Notes under the pieces: model-generated
The model's database searches: none
What the model was told of the DNA's origin: nothing
Seen by the model: the letters and a program-made list of their open reading frames with translations, nothing else
Assembly: GCA_020632695.1 (NCBI GenBank)
Contig: JACKFB010000012.1
Span: 1 to 64,000, forward strand
From: Deltaproteobacteria bacterium
Lineage (GTDB): Bacteria > Myxococcota_A > UBA9042 > PHBI01 > JACKFB01
Length of the DNA: 64,000 nucleotides
Direction: 5' to 3'
Program-made: the position numbers and the translations under genes
In this document: positions 9,207 to 17,572 of the stretch, piece after piece
Numbering within the stretch: the stretch's first letter is position 1
Layout of the letters: each line of letters starts with the position of its first letter

Positions 9207-9280
9207 TCGCCGAGATGCGGCTTCTGGCGGGCGCTGGAGGGCGGGCGCGCTTTCGCCGGCGACGGGGCCGCGGCGGCTGG

Positions 9281-9286
9281 TAGGAT
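9281..9286 (+). promoter_or_regulatory. -10-like box of the radical-SAM gene
   Basis: TAGGAT lies 6 bp before the GTG start at 9293 and there is no Shine-Dalgarno sequence. No good -35 hexamer is visible at the usual distance. Confidence 0.35.
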
Positions 9287-9292
9287 GGCCGG

Positions 9293-10231
9293 GTGAAGCA
9301 GTGGCCGTCCTACCGGGAGCTCCACGAGAGCGGCGAGCTCAGGCGACGCGCAGACGAGGCTCGCGCGGCGCTCGGGCGGTGCCGGGTCTGTCCGCGGGCG
9401 TGCGATGTGGACCGGCTGGCCGATGAGCGGGCGACCTGCCACACGGGGCGTCGGGCGCGGGTCTCGACCTGGTACCCGCACTTCGGCGAGGAGCTGGCGC
9501 TGCGCGGTCACCGCGGGAGCGGCACCATCTTCTTCGGGGCCTGCAACCTGCAGTGCTTCTTCTGCCAGAACCATGAGATCTCGCAGGCGGCGGCGAGCCG
9601 CGAGGTCGACGCGGACGAGCTGGCCGACATGATGCTCTCGCTGCAGGAGCGCGGCTGCCACAACATCAACTGGGTCTCGCCCGAGCACGTGGTGCCCCAG
9701 GCCCTCGACGCCCTGGAACTGGCAGCCGAACGGGGGCTGCGGCTGCCCATCGTCTACAACACCAGCGGGTACGACAGCCTGGAGACCCTGCGCTGGCTGG
9801 ACGGCGTGGTGGACATCTACCTGCCCGACTTCAAGGTGTGGGAGCCCGAGACCGGGCGGCGCTACCTCAAGGCAGCGGACTACCCGTCGGTGGCCCGGGC
9901 GGCGATCCGGGAGATGGCGCGCCAGGTGGGGCCGCTCCGCTGTGACAGCCACGGCCTCGCCACGCGCGGGCTGATGGTGCGGCACCTGGTGATGCCCGGG
10001 CTCGCCGCCGAGGCCGAGGCGATCTTCCGGTGGCTGGCGGCCGAGATCGGACCGGACACCTGGACACACGTGATGGACCAGTACACGCCGCTCCACCGCT
10101 CCGACCGCCGCCCCGAGATCGACCGCGAGGTCAGCAGCGACGAATGGCGCGCCGCGATCTCAGCCGCACGCCGAGCCGGCCTGCAGCGCTTCGAAGGCAT
10201 ATCCCCCGCCCCGACCAACGCCCCACCCTGA
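9293..10231 (+). CDS. radical SAM protein of the PflA/AmmeMemoRadiSam-like group
   Basis: The 312-residue product carries the radical-SAM cluster motif CNLQCFFC (about residues 85-92), preceded by an unusual N-terminal Cys set CRVCPRACDVD (residues 32-42) and a further Cys at 52. GRRARVSTWYPHFGEELALRG and SGTIFFGACN are typical of the annotated pyruvate formate-lyase-activating-enzyme-like family of unknown substrate. INWVSPEHVVPQ and YNTSGYDSLE form the SAM barrel. The start is GTG at 9293, directly after a TAGGAT box. No formate lyase or other glycyl radical enzyme gene is adjacent, so the target is unknown. The proline-rich last ten residues abut the hexanucleotide repeat tract. Confidence 0.8.
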   Translation: MKQWPSYRELHESGELRRRADEARAALGRCRVCPRACDVDRLADERATCHTGRRARVSTWYPHFGEELALRGHRGSGTIFFGACNLQCFFCQNHEISQAAASREVDADELADMMLSLQERGCHNINWVSPEHVVPQALDALELAAERGLRLPIVYNTSGYDSLETLRWLDGVVDIYLPDFKVWEPETGRRYLKAADYPSVARAAIREMARQVGPLRCDSHGLATRGLMVRHLVMPGLAAEAEAIFRWLAAEIGPDTWTHVMDQYTPLHRSDRRPEIDREVSSDEWRAAISAARRAGLQRFEGISPAPTNAPP

Positions 10232-10249
10232 TCCGGCAGCCACGACCGT

Positions 10250-10690
10250 CTCGGCGACGCCGACGGACTCGGCGACGGCGGCGGCCTCAGTCTCGGCGAC
10301 GGTGGCGGTCACGGCCTCGGTGACGGCCTCGGCCTCGGTGGCGGTCTCGGTGGCGGTGGCGGTCTCGGACTCGGCGACGGCCTCGGTGTCGGTCGCGGCC
10401 TCGGTCTCGGTCGCGGTGGCGGTGGCGGTCTCGGACTCGGCGACGGCCTCGGTGTCGGTGGCGGCCACGGTCTCGGTCTCGGACTCGGCCCCGGACTCGG
10501 ACTCGGACTCGGTCTCGGCCTCGGACTCGGCCTCGGACTCGGCCCCGGACTCGGACTCGGCCCCGGCCTCGAACTCGGCCCCGGCCCCGGCCCCGGACTC
10601 GGCCCCGGCCTCGGTCTCGGCCCCGGCCCCGAACTCGGACTCGGCCCCGGCCCCGGCCCCGCTCTCGGCCCCGCTCTCGGCCCCGGCCCC
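10250..10690 (+). repeat. CTCGGN hexanucleotide simple-sequence tract (about 0.44 kb)
   Basis: Around seventy consecutive hexamers fit CTCGGN or close variants (GTCGGN, GGCGGN, CCCCGG) on the plus strand. The tract fades into CTCCGC units up to about 10731 and ends against the stop codon of the parvulin gene. It fills the whole space between two convergent genes. No stop codon occurs in most frames, so long open frames appear on both strands, but none has a start, a ribosome site or a fold. A second tract with the same unit, on the opposite strand, is at 61631-61752. Confidence 0.85.
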
Positions 10691-10734
10691 GACCACCGCC
10701 TCCGCCCCCGCTCCGCCTCCGCCTCCGCCCTCCC

Positions 10735-11799
10735 TCAGGGCGCGTTCCCCGCGGGCGGACCTCCCTCGAGCAGCGAGAGCCGCTCGGGGAAGAGCTGGGC
10801 GCCCGAGCCCTTCATGAGGCGCTCCATCCACTCCTCGAAGCGGGCGCGGAGATAGCTGGGGAACGCGTTCTGGCGGATGTCGGCCGCCACCTCGGGGTCG
10901 TCGGGCGTCTTGTGGGAAGCCGGCTCGTGCGCCTTCTTCATCACCAGATGCCATCCGAACGCCGACTGCACCGGCGGCTGCAGGACGCCGAAGGGCGCGT
11001 CGATGACCGTGCGGGCGACGTTCTCGGCGATGACGTTGTACCCCTTCTGCTCGGAGTGGGGCTTGTCGGGATCGTAGTAGAAGGGCTGCTCGCGGTACGC
11101 GAAGTTCGGCCAGCGCGTCTCGTTGTCCTCGCGGTACTTGCGCATCAGGGCGTCGACCTTGTCGACGTCGGGCTCGACCTCCTGCGTCTGCGCCTTGAGC
11201 TCGGTGTAGGCGACCTCGATGGCTCGCGCGGCCTCCGCGAAGCAGTTCTGGATCTCCTCGGTGTCGCAGTTCTCGGTGGTGGCCGCGCAACAGCTCAGCA
11301 TGAGGTAGGACATGTTCCAGGCGTCGTGGTGGTCATAGCGCTGGCGCACCTTCGGCACATTGTAGATGGCGCGCACCTGCTTCATCGGCATGTCCTCGGG
11401 GTGCACCGAGTGCTCGAAGTCGTGGAGCGTCTGCTGTGAGAGCGCCTCACGCCAGGCGCGCTGCGGCCCCGGCCGGGAGTCCAGGCCGCGGCGGGCGGCC
11501 TCCTGCGCCAGCACCTCGAGCTCGACCAGGCGGTCGAGGGCGGCGCGCGGCGTGAGGCCGGGGGTCGCGGCGGCCGTGTCGCGCACGGCGGACAGGGTGA
11601 TGGGAGCGGCGCCGACCCGGGCCACCACGGTCTCGCCCTCGGCGACGGGGGCCCAGCGGGGGTCGCCGAAGTCGCTCACGTGGGGCGGAGCGATGAGGGT
11701 CGGCCCGCTGGCGGTGGGCGGCGGGGGCTCGTCGCCGCAGGCCCAGGGCGACGTGCAGCAGAGCAGCGCGGCGAGGCCGAGCAGAGGATGGCGCTTCAT
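10735..11799 (-). CDS. parvulin-like peptidyl-prolyl isomerase lipoprotein (SurA/PpiC type)
   Basis: The 354-residue protein begins with a signal peptide ending near PWAC (Cys21), so it may be a lipoprotein. A SurA-like N-terminal segment follows (VARVGAAPITLSAVRD, then ALDRLVELEVLAQEAARRGL). The parvulin core at the C-terminal half ends PFGVLQPPVQSAFGWHLVMKKAHE, which matches the conserved FGWH strand of rotamase domains. An unusual Cys cluster, SCCAATTENCDTEEIQNC, lies near residues 170-188 before the isomerase core. The gene overlaps the upstream small membrane gene by 4 bp and is last in a three-gene operon. The likely role is periplasmic folding of outer-membrane or secreted proteins. 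Confidence 0.75.
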   Translation of the reverse strand: MKRHPLLGLAALLCCTSPWACGDEPPPPTASGPTLIAPPHVSDFGDPRWAPVAEGETVVARVGAAPITLSAVRDTAAATPGLTPRAALDRLVELEVLAQEAARRGLDSRPGPQRAWREALSQQTLHDFEHSVHPEDMPMKQVRAIYNVPKVRQRYDHHDAWNMSYLMLSCCAATTENCDTEEIQNCFAEAARAIEVAYTELKAQTQEVEPDVDKVDALMRKYREDNETRWPNFAYREQPFYYDPDKPHSEQKGYNVIAENVARTVIDAPFGVLQPPVQSAFGWHLVMKKAHEPASHKTPDDPEVAADIRQNAFPSYLRARFEEWMERLMKGSGAQLFPERLSLLEGGPPAGNAP

Positions 11800-11993
11800 C
11801 GGGACCTCAGCTTGAGCACGACGGCGAGGCGGGCCATCTCCACGCCGGCCCGGAGCACGGCGAGGCCTACGAGGACATGGAGGAGCCCGGCGAGGTAGTC
11901 ATGATCGAGCAGGAAACGGCTCGACGTGTGGAACAGCCAGAGCGCCGCCACCAGGAGCAACAGGGCGGCGCCCCAGAAGAGGAAGCTCTTCAT
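11796..11993 (-). CDS. small two-helix membrane protein
   Basis: The 65-residue product has two hydrophobic segments: residues 4-20 (FLFWGAALLLLVAALWLF) and about 35-60 (LAGLLHVLVGLAVLRAGVEMARLAVVL). It starts 3 bp after the stop of the larger membrane protein gene and its stop overlaps the start of the parvulin gene, so it is translated as part of an operon. No family is recognised. The tight packing is the main evidence that it is real. Confidence 0.6.
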   Translation of the reverse strand: MKSFLFWGAALLLLVAALWLFHTSSRFLLDHDYLAGLLHVLVGLAVLRAGVEMARLAVVLKLRSR

Positions 11994-11996
11994 CGT

Positions 11997-12698
11997 TCAG
12001 GACCCGAGGCCGTAGACGGCGAGGATGACGGTGGCGAGGAAGATGGCGCTGGCCAGGGCGGCGAAGAGGGCGCCGGCGGAGGCGCGACGCTCGGCGAGGA
12101 CGACGCCGAGCCAGGGCTCGCGGGCGCGCGGGTCGAGCCAGAGGTCGGCGATGTCGCCGCGGGCGACGCGGACGCCGAACCAGCCAGCGACGGCCGTGGC
12201 GATGAGGAGGACCAGCTGCGCGGCGGCCGGGTCGCGGTGCGGCCCTTCGAGCAGGACGGGGGCCAGGAAGACGCCGAAGAGGAGGAGCGCGGTGGCCGTG
12301 GCGGTGAGCGGGAGGGCCAGGTCGCGCAGGCGCCAGCGGGCGCGCGGGGTGGCGGGCGGCGGCTCGGCCATGCGGACGGCGACGGCCGTGAACGCGGCGG
12401 CCACCAGGGCCACGGCGGCGAGGGCGGCGAGCCCGAGGGGGCCTTCGTAGACCAGGCGCCCGGTCAGCTCGGGGACGACGACAAGGACCGGGAGGTGCGC
12501 CAGCGGGTAGATCCCCAGGGTGAGCCAGCGGCGGGGGTGGAAGGCCGCGGCGACCAGCGCGATGAAGGGCAGCGCCATCAGCGGTGGCGCGGCGCCGGGG
12601 AGCGGCGTGCCGGTCCAGGTGCTCACGTGCAGCGCGGGGAGCACGACGAGGAGCAGGGTGTGGACGGCGCCGACGCCGATGAGGTTCAGCCTCCGCAT
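11997..12698 (-). CDS. polytopic membrane protein of unknown family
   Basis: The 233-residue product has about six hydrophobic helices, including LIGVGAVHTLLLVVLPAL, APPLMALPFIALVAAAF, LGLAALAAVALVAAAFTAVAV, LPLTATATALLLFGVFLAPVLL, LVLLIATAVAGWFGV and ALASAIFLATVILAVYG. I do not recognise the family. ATG at 12698 (MRRLNLIG) is preferred to two ATGs 9 and 12 bp upstream because a TATGAT -10 box overlaps those earlier codons, which would place the transcription start at or next to 12698. It is first in an operon with the 65-residue protein and the parvulin lipoprotein, so a role in envelope biogenesis is possible. Confidence 0.65.
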   Translation of the reverse strand: MRRLNLIGVGAVHTLLLVVLPALHVSTWTGTPLPGAAPPLMALPFIALVAAAFHPRRWLTLGIYPLAHLPVLVVVPELTGRLVYEGPLGLAALAAVALVAAAFTAVAVRMAEPPPATPRARWRLRDLALPLTATATALLLFGVFLAPVLLEGPHRDPAAAQLVLLIATAVAGWFGVRVARGDIADLWLDPRAREPWLGVVLAERRASAGALFAALASAIFLATVILAVYGLGS

Positions 12699-12705
12699 GG
12701 GGGGC

Positions 12706-12711
12706 ATCATA
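12706..12711 (-). promoter_or_regulatory. -10 box of the membrane-protein/parvulin operon, probably leaderless
   Basis: TATGAT (5 of 6 consensus) is followed by GCCCCCC and then the ATG at 12698. The same arrangement, box then GCCCCCC then ATGCG, is found at 35540-35555 upstream of an unrelated lipoprotein gene. Confidence 0.5.
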
Positions 12712-12816
12712 GCCGTCAGGTGCAGGCTGGCAACGGCCGGCCGCGCCGGTGGTCAGGGCCGCGGCGGGTGTGGTAGTGACTGGCCCAGATCACGCTCGGA
12801 ACGCGAGTCGGAAGGA

Positions 12817-15024
12817 ATGGCGAGAAAGGCGAACGCGTGGGCCGGGTTGTCGGCGGCTGAGCTGAGACAGGCGTACGAGGTGGCGCTGGAGACGCGCGCG
12901 TCGATCATCGCGTCGATGACGATGAAGACCCGCGGTGAGGGCGTCGAGTTCTGGATCGGCGGGCCGGGCGAGGAGATCCACGGGTCGGCGACGGCCCTCG
13001 GGTTCCACCGGGTGGTGCGCGAGGAGCGGGACGAGCCGGGGACGCTGGCCTACTTCTGCCACTACCGAAGCGACGCGCTGGCCGCGATGACGGCGGCGCT
13101 CCGGGGCCATGGCGACTTCATGGAGGCCTACTTCCGGCAGGCCTTCGGTCGGGTCACCGATCCGCACTCGGGCGGGCGCCAGATGGTGATGCACCTGTGC
13201 GCGCCGGAGATCGGCCTGATGCCGGTGCAGAGCCCGGTCGGCATGCAGCTCGGCAAGGCGTGCGGGTATGCGCGCGGTCTGCAGCTCCGCGGACAGCCGG
13301 GGCTGGCGGTGGCGATCGTCGGCGACGGGACGACGGCCGAGAGCGACATGCACGAGGCGATGACGGCGGCGAGCCTCTGGAGGCTGCCGCTGGTCATCAT
13401 CGTGACCGACAACCACGTCGCCATCACGGTGAAGCCCGAGGACGGCCGCGGGATCAAGAGCTTCGAGCGATACGCCGAGGCGTTCGGGCTGCAGTACTTC
13501 GAGTGCGACGGCAACGACTTCCTGGGGACCTGGCGGACCACCGTGGAGTGCGCGCGCGCGGTGCTCTCCGAGGGGCGGGCCGCCCTGCTGCACGCGACGG
13601 TGCCGCGCCTGATGGGCCACTCCAGCTCGTCGGGCGGGCAGTTCGAGTACGACGAGCCGGACCCGCTGCTGGAGTTCGGCAGCTGGCTGGGTCGCGAGGG
13701 GGTGCTCCCGGAGAGCGCCATCTTCCGCCGCGGCGAGGTCGACCGTCGCAAGAGCTACTTCGAGATCCACGAGCTGGGCTCGCTGATGCGCGAGAAGCTG
13801 GACCGGGTGCGGGTGACGCTGGCCCAGGTGCGGGCGGAGCCGATGCCCTCACCGGCGGTGGACCTGTTCACCCACGCCCACCCTCCCTATCCGGAGGTGG
13901 ACGAGCCGGAGGCGAGCACGCGACCGACCCGCATCCAGTTCAACGAGGCGATCAACCTGGCCCTGGACCGCACCCTCGCCGAGGGCCGCGCGGCCATGTG
14001 GGGCCAGGACGTGGGCGCGCGCGGCGGCATCTTCCAGTGCTCGGTGGGCCTCATCGAGAAGTACCCGGACCGCGTCCGCGACGCGCCGATCAACGAGCCG
14101 CTCATCGTCGGCACCGCCACGGGCGCGGCGCTGCATCCGGAGCTGGTGCTGCTGCCCGAGATCCAGTTCGGCGACTACGCGCTGAACTGCCTGCACTGGT
14201 TCGTGCACCTGGGCAACCTGCACTGGACCACCAACGGCCAGATCTCCCCGAACGTGACCGTGCGCTTCCCGGTCGATCCGGTGCAGGGCGGCGCGGTGTA
14301 CCACTCGATGAGCGGGGACGGGTTCTTCGGCAACGTGCCGGGGCTGGTCATCACCTGTCCGTCGACGGCGTGGGACGCCTACGGGCTGCTGCGCACCTCG
14401 GCCGAGTATCGGGGCCCGGTGCTGCAGATGGAGCCCAAGCGCCTGTACCGGATGAGGCTGGGGCCGGCGTTGCCGGGGGAACCTGCCGACGCGCGCGCCC
14501 TGCGAGAGCGCCGCGCCGAGAGCGGCGAGCTGCCCGTCGACGACTTCCGGGTGCCCTTCGGGCGCGCTGCGCGGCGTCGCAGCGGGGACGACGTGACCGT
14601 GGTCTCCTGGGGCTGGACCGCCTGGCAGGCGGCGGCGGCTGCGGATCGCCTGCTGGAGGACCGCGGCATCCGCGCCGACGTCTTCGACCTGCGCACCCTG
14701 GTGCCCTACGACCGCGACGCCATCCTCGAGAGCGCGCGCCGCACCGGCAAGGTGCTCATCGCCCAGGCCGACCGCACCTTCGCCGGCTTCGGGCGGCAGA
14801 TCCAGGGCGACGTGGTGGAGGCGCTGCCGGGAGTGACCGCTCGCCTCATCGGACAGCTCAACGTCCCCGCCGTGGCGCAGGCCCGCGTGCTGGAGGACGC
14901 GATCGTCCTGCAGGAGGACGGCATCTACGACGCGATCCAGGCGCTGTGCGACGCGCCGGCCCAGGCCTTCATGGACAGCGAGCTGCACTGGCTGCGGCGG
15001 GCACCGGGACGCTCTTCCGACTGA
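12817..15024 (+). CDS. 2-oxoacid dehydrogenase E1 component, alpha and beta subunits fused
   Basis: The 735-residue protein joins an E1-alpha domain (about residues 1-350) to an E1-beta domain (about 370-725), which are separate subunits in most PDH/BCDH complexes. The alpha half has the thiamine diphosphate motif GDGTTAESDMHEAM ending in TDNHVAIT, and GHSSSSGGQFEYDE in place of the phospho-serine loop. The beta half has WGQDVGARGGIFQCSVGL, a catalytic Glu in INEPLIVG, EIQFGDYALNCL and YHSMSGDGFF. It is closest in style to branched-chain 2-oxoacid dehydrogenase. ATG at 12817 is chosen because GGAAGG precedes it and the conserved domain starts soon after. No E2 or E3 gene adjoins it. It could use the lpd at 29580. 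Confidence 0.9.
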   Translation: MARKANAWAGLSAAELRQAYEVALETRASIIASMTMKTRGEGVEFWIGGPGEEIHGSATALGFHRVVREERDEPGTLAYFCHYRSDALAAMTAALRGHGDFMEAYFRQAFGRVTDPHSGGRQMVMHLCAPEIGLMPVQSPVGMQLGKACGYARGLQLRGQPGLAVAIVGDGTTAESDMHEAMTAASLWRLPLVIIVTDNHVAITVKPEDGRGIKSFERYAEAFGLQYFECDGNDFLGTWRTTVECARAVLSEGRAALLHATVPRLMGHSSSSGGQFEYDEPDPLLEFGSWLGREGVLPESAIFRRGEVDRRKSYFEIHELGSLMREKLDRVRVTLAQVRAEPMPSPAVDLFTHAHPPYPEVDEPEASTRPTRIQFNEAINLALDRTLAEGRAAMWGQDVGARGGIFQCSVGLIEKYPDRVRDAPINEPLIVGTATGAALHPELVLLPEIQFGDYALNCLHWFVHLGNLHWTTNGQISPNVTVRFPVDPVQGGAVYHSMSGDGFFGNVPGLVITCPSTAWDAYGLLRTSAEYRGPVLQMEPKRLYRMRLGPALPGEPADARALRERRAESGELPVDDFRVPFGRAARRRSGDDVTVVSWGWTAWQAAAAADRLLEDRGIRADVFDLRTLVPYDRDAILESARRTGKVLIAQADRTFAGFGRQIQGDVVEALPGVTARLIGQLNVPAVAQARVLEDAIVLQEDGIYDAIQALCDAPAQAFMDSELHWLRRAPGRSSD

Positions 15025-15080
15025 GCGCCGCGGGCCGTGCGGCGTCGGCCCGGCCACGCCAGCGCCCCCCGGCGACGCGG

Positions 15081-17333
15081 TCAGAGCTTCTTGATGACCT
15101 CGCTGGCGCGCTTTCGGACGGCCTCGTCGCTCTCGTTGGAGATGAACTCCTGGAGCGCCTTGAGCGCCTTGGGGGAGCCGAGCTTCTCGAGGCCGTCCAG
15201 GGCAGCCAGCTTCACCTCGGCCGACTCGTCGAAGAGGCCGCGGATGACCTGCTCGACAGCGTTGGCGTCCTGGAGCGCGGAGAGCGCGGCGATGGCCCGC
15301 AGCTTCACCCGGGTGTCCTGATCGGTGACGGCGCCGCCGAGGGCGGCGGCGGTGCGGGGGTCGGTCGGGTACCGGGAGATGGCGTCGATGGCGATGAGCC
15401 GGATCTCCGGGCGCTCGTCGTAGAGGCGCTCCTGCCAGAGATCGAAGAAGGCGAGGTCGCCCGGCGCGGCCAGCGCCGCGATGCCGCGGACCACCTCGAG
15501 CCGGATCTCCGGCTGGCGGTACTCCACCAGCCACTTGAGCTTCTCCAGGGCGCCGGCGGTCTTGCGCTCGCGGAGGCCGATGACCGACTGCAGCTTCACG
15601 CGGTTGTCGGGGTCGTCGAGGTAGCCCAGCAGGATGCGGTCGGCCTCGGGGTGCTTCGAGTGGGCGACGGCGATGGCCACCTGCTCGCGCACCACGGGGT
15701 CGGGGTCCTTCTCGAGCGCCACCAGGTCCTTGACCACGGCGGGGTCGTCGATGCGCGCGAGCGCGTAGACGGCGGCCTGCCGGATGGGCTTGGCGCTGTC
15801 GCCCAGCTTGCCGCGGAGCACGGAGATGACCCGCGGGTTCGGACGATCCTTGGAGAACTCCGCCAGGGACTTCACGGCCAGCTCTCGGATGGTCGCGTCG
15901 GTCGACTCGCCGATCTTGATGACCTGATCCAGCGGCTGGGCGGCGATGATCGCGATGGCGCTGTCGGTGAAGAGCTTCTGCTCGGCCGCGTCGCTGGAGC
16001 CACGCAGGGCGGCGGCGAGGGGCTCGAGGCCCTGGGGATCCCGCAGGGCCGCAAAGGCCGCCGCTGCCTCCGCGCGGACCTCCGGCTCGGGTCGCGCGAG
16101 CGCCTTCTTCAGGGGCTCGACCACGCCGCCGATGCGCTCCGCCCCCACCGCCTTGGCCGCGCCCACCGCGCGTCCGGCGTCGCCCTGGCTCATCAGCCAG
16201 CCGAGGCCCGCCGCGCGAGCGGGCCCGGTGGCGTCGGAGGCGAGCACGCTGGCCAGCGGCTGGGCGGCGTCCTTGGCCACCGACGGGTCGGCGACGACCT
16301 GCGCCATGGCGTCGAGCTGCTTGAACTGGGTCAGGGCCTTCACCCCGACCGCGCGCACGGCCGGGTTCGTGTGCCGCACGAGGCCGGCCATCGCCGGCAC
16401 CAGCTTGGGGTCGCCCGTGGCGATGAGCTCGTTGGCCGCCGCGATGACGGCCTGGGCGTCGTCGCCGCGGAGCTTCTCGAGCAGCAGGTACTTCTTGAAC
16501 TCCGTGCGTCCGGCCGCGACCAGGATCCGCGCCGCGGCGGCCTTGGCGGCGGCGTCGGCGTCGGCCTGGGCCACGGCCTCCAGCGCCTTGAGCACCTTGG
16601 CGTCGCGGCTGCCGCTGAGCAGCTCCAGGGTGGCGAGGCGGACGCGGACATCGGCGTCGGCGAGCCGCGGGAGGAGCAGAGAAGCACGGTCCTCGACGTC
16701 CAGGGAGCGCAGGCTGGTGAGCAGGGCCAGCTTCACGTCGGGCGGCGCGGTGCCGAGCTGGTCGGCGATGGCCGCGCGCACAGACGGGTCCGCGGCGGCG
16801 ATGCGCCGCTGGAGCTCGGCCGCGGAGACGAGCTGGTCGCCGAGGCGGACGACGCCGTGGGTGAGCTTGCGCGGCGGCAGCGCGCTGACCAGCGGGAAGA
16901 CCGGCTCGAGGGCGCCCCGGGTGAACGACGACTCGTCGAGGACGCGGTCGCCGAAGCGCACGTCGGTCACGCCGGCGACGCGCAGGCTGTGCCAGGCGGC
17001 GCCAAGGGCGCGGTCGACGACCAGGGGATCGGCACGGCGCGCCTCGTCAGCGACGGAGATGCTGGCCGAGGATCCTTCGAGGCGGATGGCGAGGGCGGCG
17101 AGATCCGCGCCGAGCACGCGCGCCAGCTCGGCCATGGCCGCGTCGACCAGGGCCGAACCCGTGAGGCCGTCGCGTCCGTCGAAGCGGTGGGTGACGTAGA
17201 CCTCGGACGAGGTACCGCCCACGGTGACGGCCTCGGGGACGTAGACCAGGTAGGAGGCCGCGCGCGCTGTGGGGACCGCCCCCGAGATGGCCAGGGCGAC
17301 CAGGGCTGAGAGGAGCAGGGTGGGGAGCTTCAC
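15081..17333 (-). CDS. secreted HEAT-repeat protein
   Basis: The 750-residue product has a signal peptide (KLPTLLLSALVALAISGAVPTARA). A short N-terminal alpha/beta region of about 150 residues follows (SYLVYVPEAVTVGG to VTDVRFGDRVL). The rest, from residue 165 to the end, is a solenoid of about 15 HEAT/PBS-lyase-like repeats with units such as IRQAAVYALARIDDP and VREQVAIAVAHSKHPEADRIL. GTG at 17333 begins the signal peptide and has GAGGTG six bases upstream. The frame further upstream encodes no plausible protein. It is probably a periplasmic protein-binding scaffold. Its partner is unknown. Confidence 0.8.
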   Translation of the reverse strand: MKLPTLLLSALVALAISGAVPTARAASYLVYVPEAVTVGGTSSEVYVTHRFDGRDGLTGSALVDAAMAELARVLGADLAALAIRLEGSSASISVADEARRADPLVVDRALGAAWHSLRVAGVTDVRFGDRVLDESSFTRGALEPVFPLVSALPPRKLTHGVVRLGDQLVSAAELQRRIAAADPSVRAAIADQLGTAPPDVKLALLTSLRSLDVEDRASLLLPRLADADVRVRLATLELLSGSRDAKVLKALEAVAQADADAAAKAAAARILVAAGRTEFKKYLLLEKLRGDDAQAVIAAANELIATGDPKLVPAMAGLVRHTNPAVRAVGVKALTQFKQLDAMAQVVADPSVAKDAAQPLASVLASDATGPARAAGLGWLMSQGDAGRAVGAAKAVGAERIGGVVEPLKKALARPEPEVRAEAAAAFAALRDPQGLEPLAAALRGSSDAAEQKLFTDSAIAIIAAQPLDQVIKIGESTDATIRELAVKSLAEFSKDRPNPRVISVLRGKLGDSAKPIRQAAVYALARIDDPAVVKDLVALEKDPDPVVREQVAIAVAHSKHPEADRILLGYLDDPDNRVKLQSVIGLRERKTAGALEKLKWLVEYRQPEIRLEVVRGIAALAAPGDLAFFDLWQERLYDERPEIRLIAIDAISRYPTDPRTAAALGGAVTDQDTRVKLRAIAALSALQDANAVEQVIRGLFDESAEVKLAALDGLEKLGSPKALKALQEFISNESDEAVRKRASEVIKKL

Positions 17334-17405
17334 GAACACCTCGGATCGGGCTTCTCGATGAATCTCGGCGTCTTCGCCGCGGCGCCCGACGCATGCCGGG
17401 GGCCG

Positions 17406-17449
17406 ATGGTTCCCGTCCGGACCACAACGTGTCAACAGACTTGTAGTCT
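17406..17449 (-). promoter_or_regulatory. possible promoter and palindromic operator of the HEAT-repeat gene
   Basis: TTGACA (17435-17430) on the minus strand is followed after 18 bp by the poor -10 AACCAT. Directly upstream, AGACTTGTAGTCT (17437-17449) is a 13-bp perfect palindrome of the size of a dimeric repressor or activator site. Confidence 0.3.
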
Positions 17450-17537
17450 CGCTGCGTTCGGGCATCTCGGGCGGGACGCGGCGGGGCCGGCGGGGGCGTC
17501 CGTCGGCGGGCTCGATTGCCGCGTTCAGGCCTGACGG

Positions 17538-17565
17538 TGGACAGCGTCGGCCGGCTCACTACACT
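17538..17565 (+). promoter_or_regulatory. promoter of the ClpX-like gene, probably leaderless
   Basis: TGGACA (17538-17543) and TACACT (17560-17565) are 16 bp apart and the ATG at 17573 follows 7 bp later with no Shine-Dalgarno sequence. Confidence 0.5.
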
Positions 17566-17572
17566 TCGGTTC

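Noticed and set aside
10250..10690. CRISPR array
   Set aside because: The units are six bases with no unique spacers, and no cas gene is nearby.
10302..10817. Repeat protein of Ser, Ala, Asp and Val coded in the hexanucleotide tract
   Set aside because: The tract is open in several frames on both strands because the unit has no stop. There is no ribosome site, and the frame runs into the end of the parvulin gene on the other strand.
13197..17309. A plus-strand open frame of 1,370 codons
   Set aside because: It crosses the E1 gene in another frame and runs antisense to the HEAT gene. Its composition is the Arg/Gly/Ala mix of high-GC shadow frames and it has no recognisable domain.
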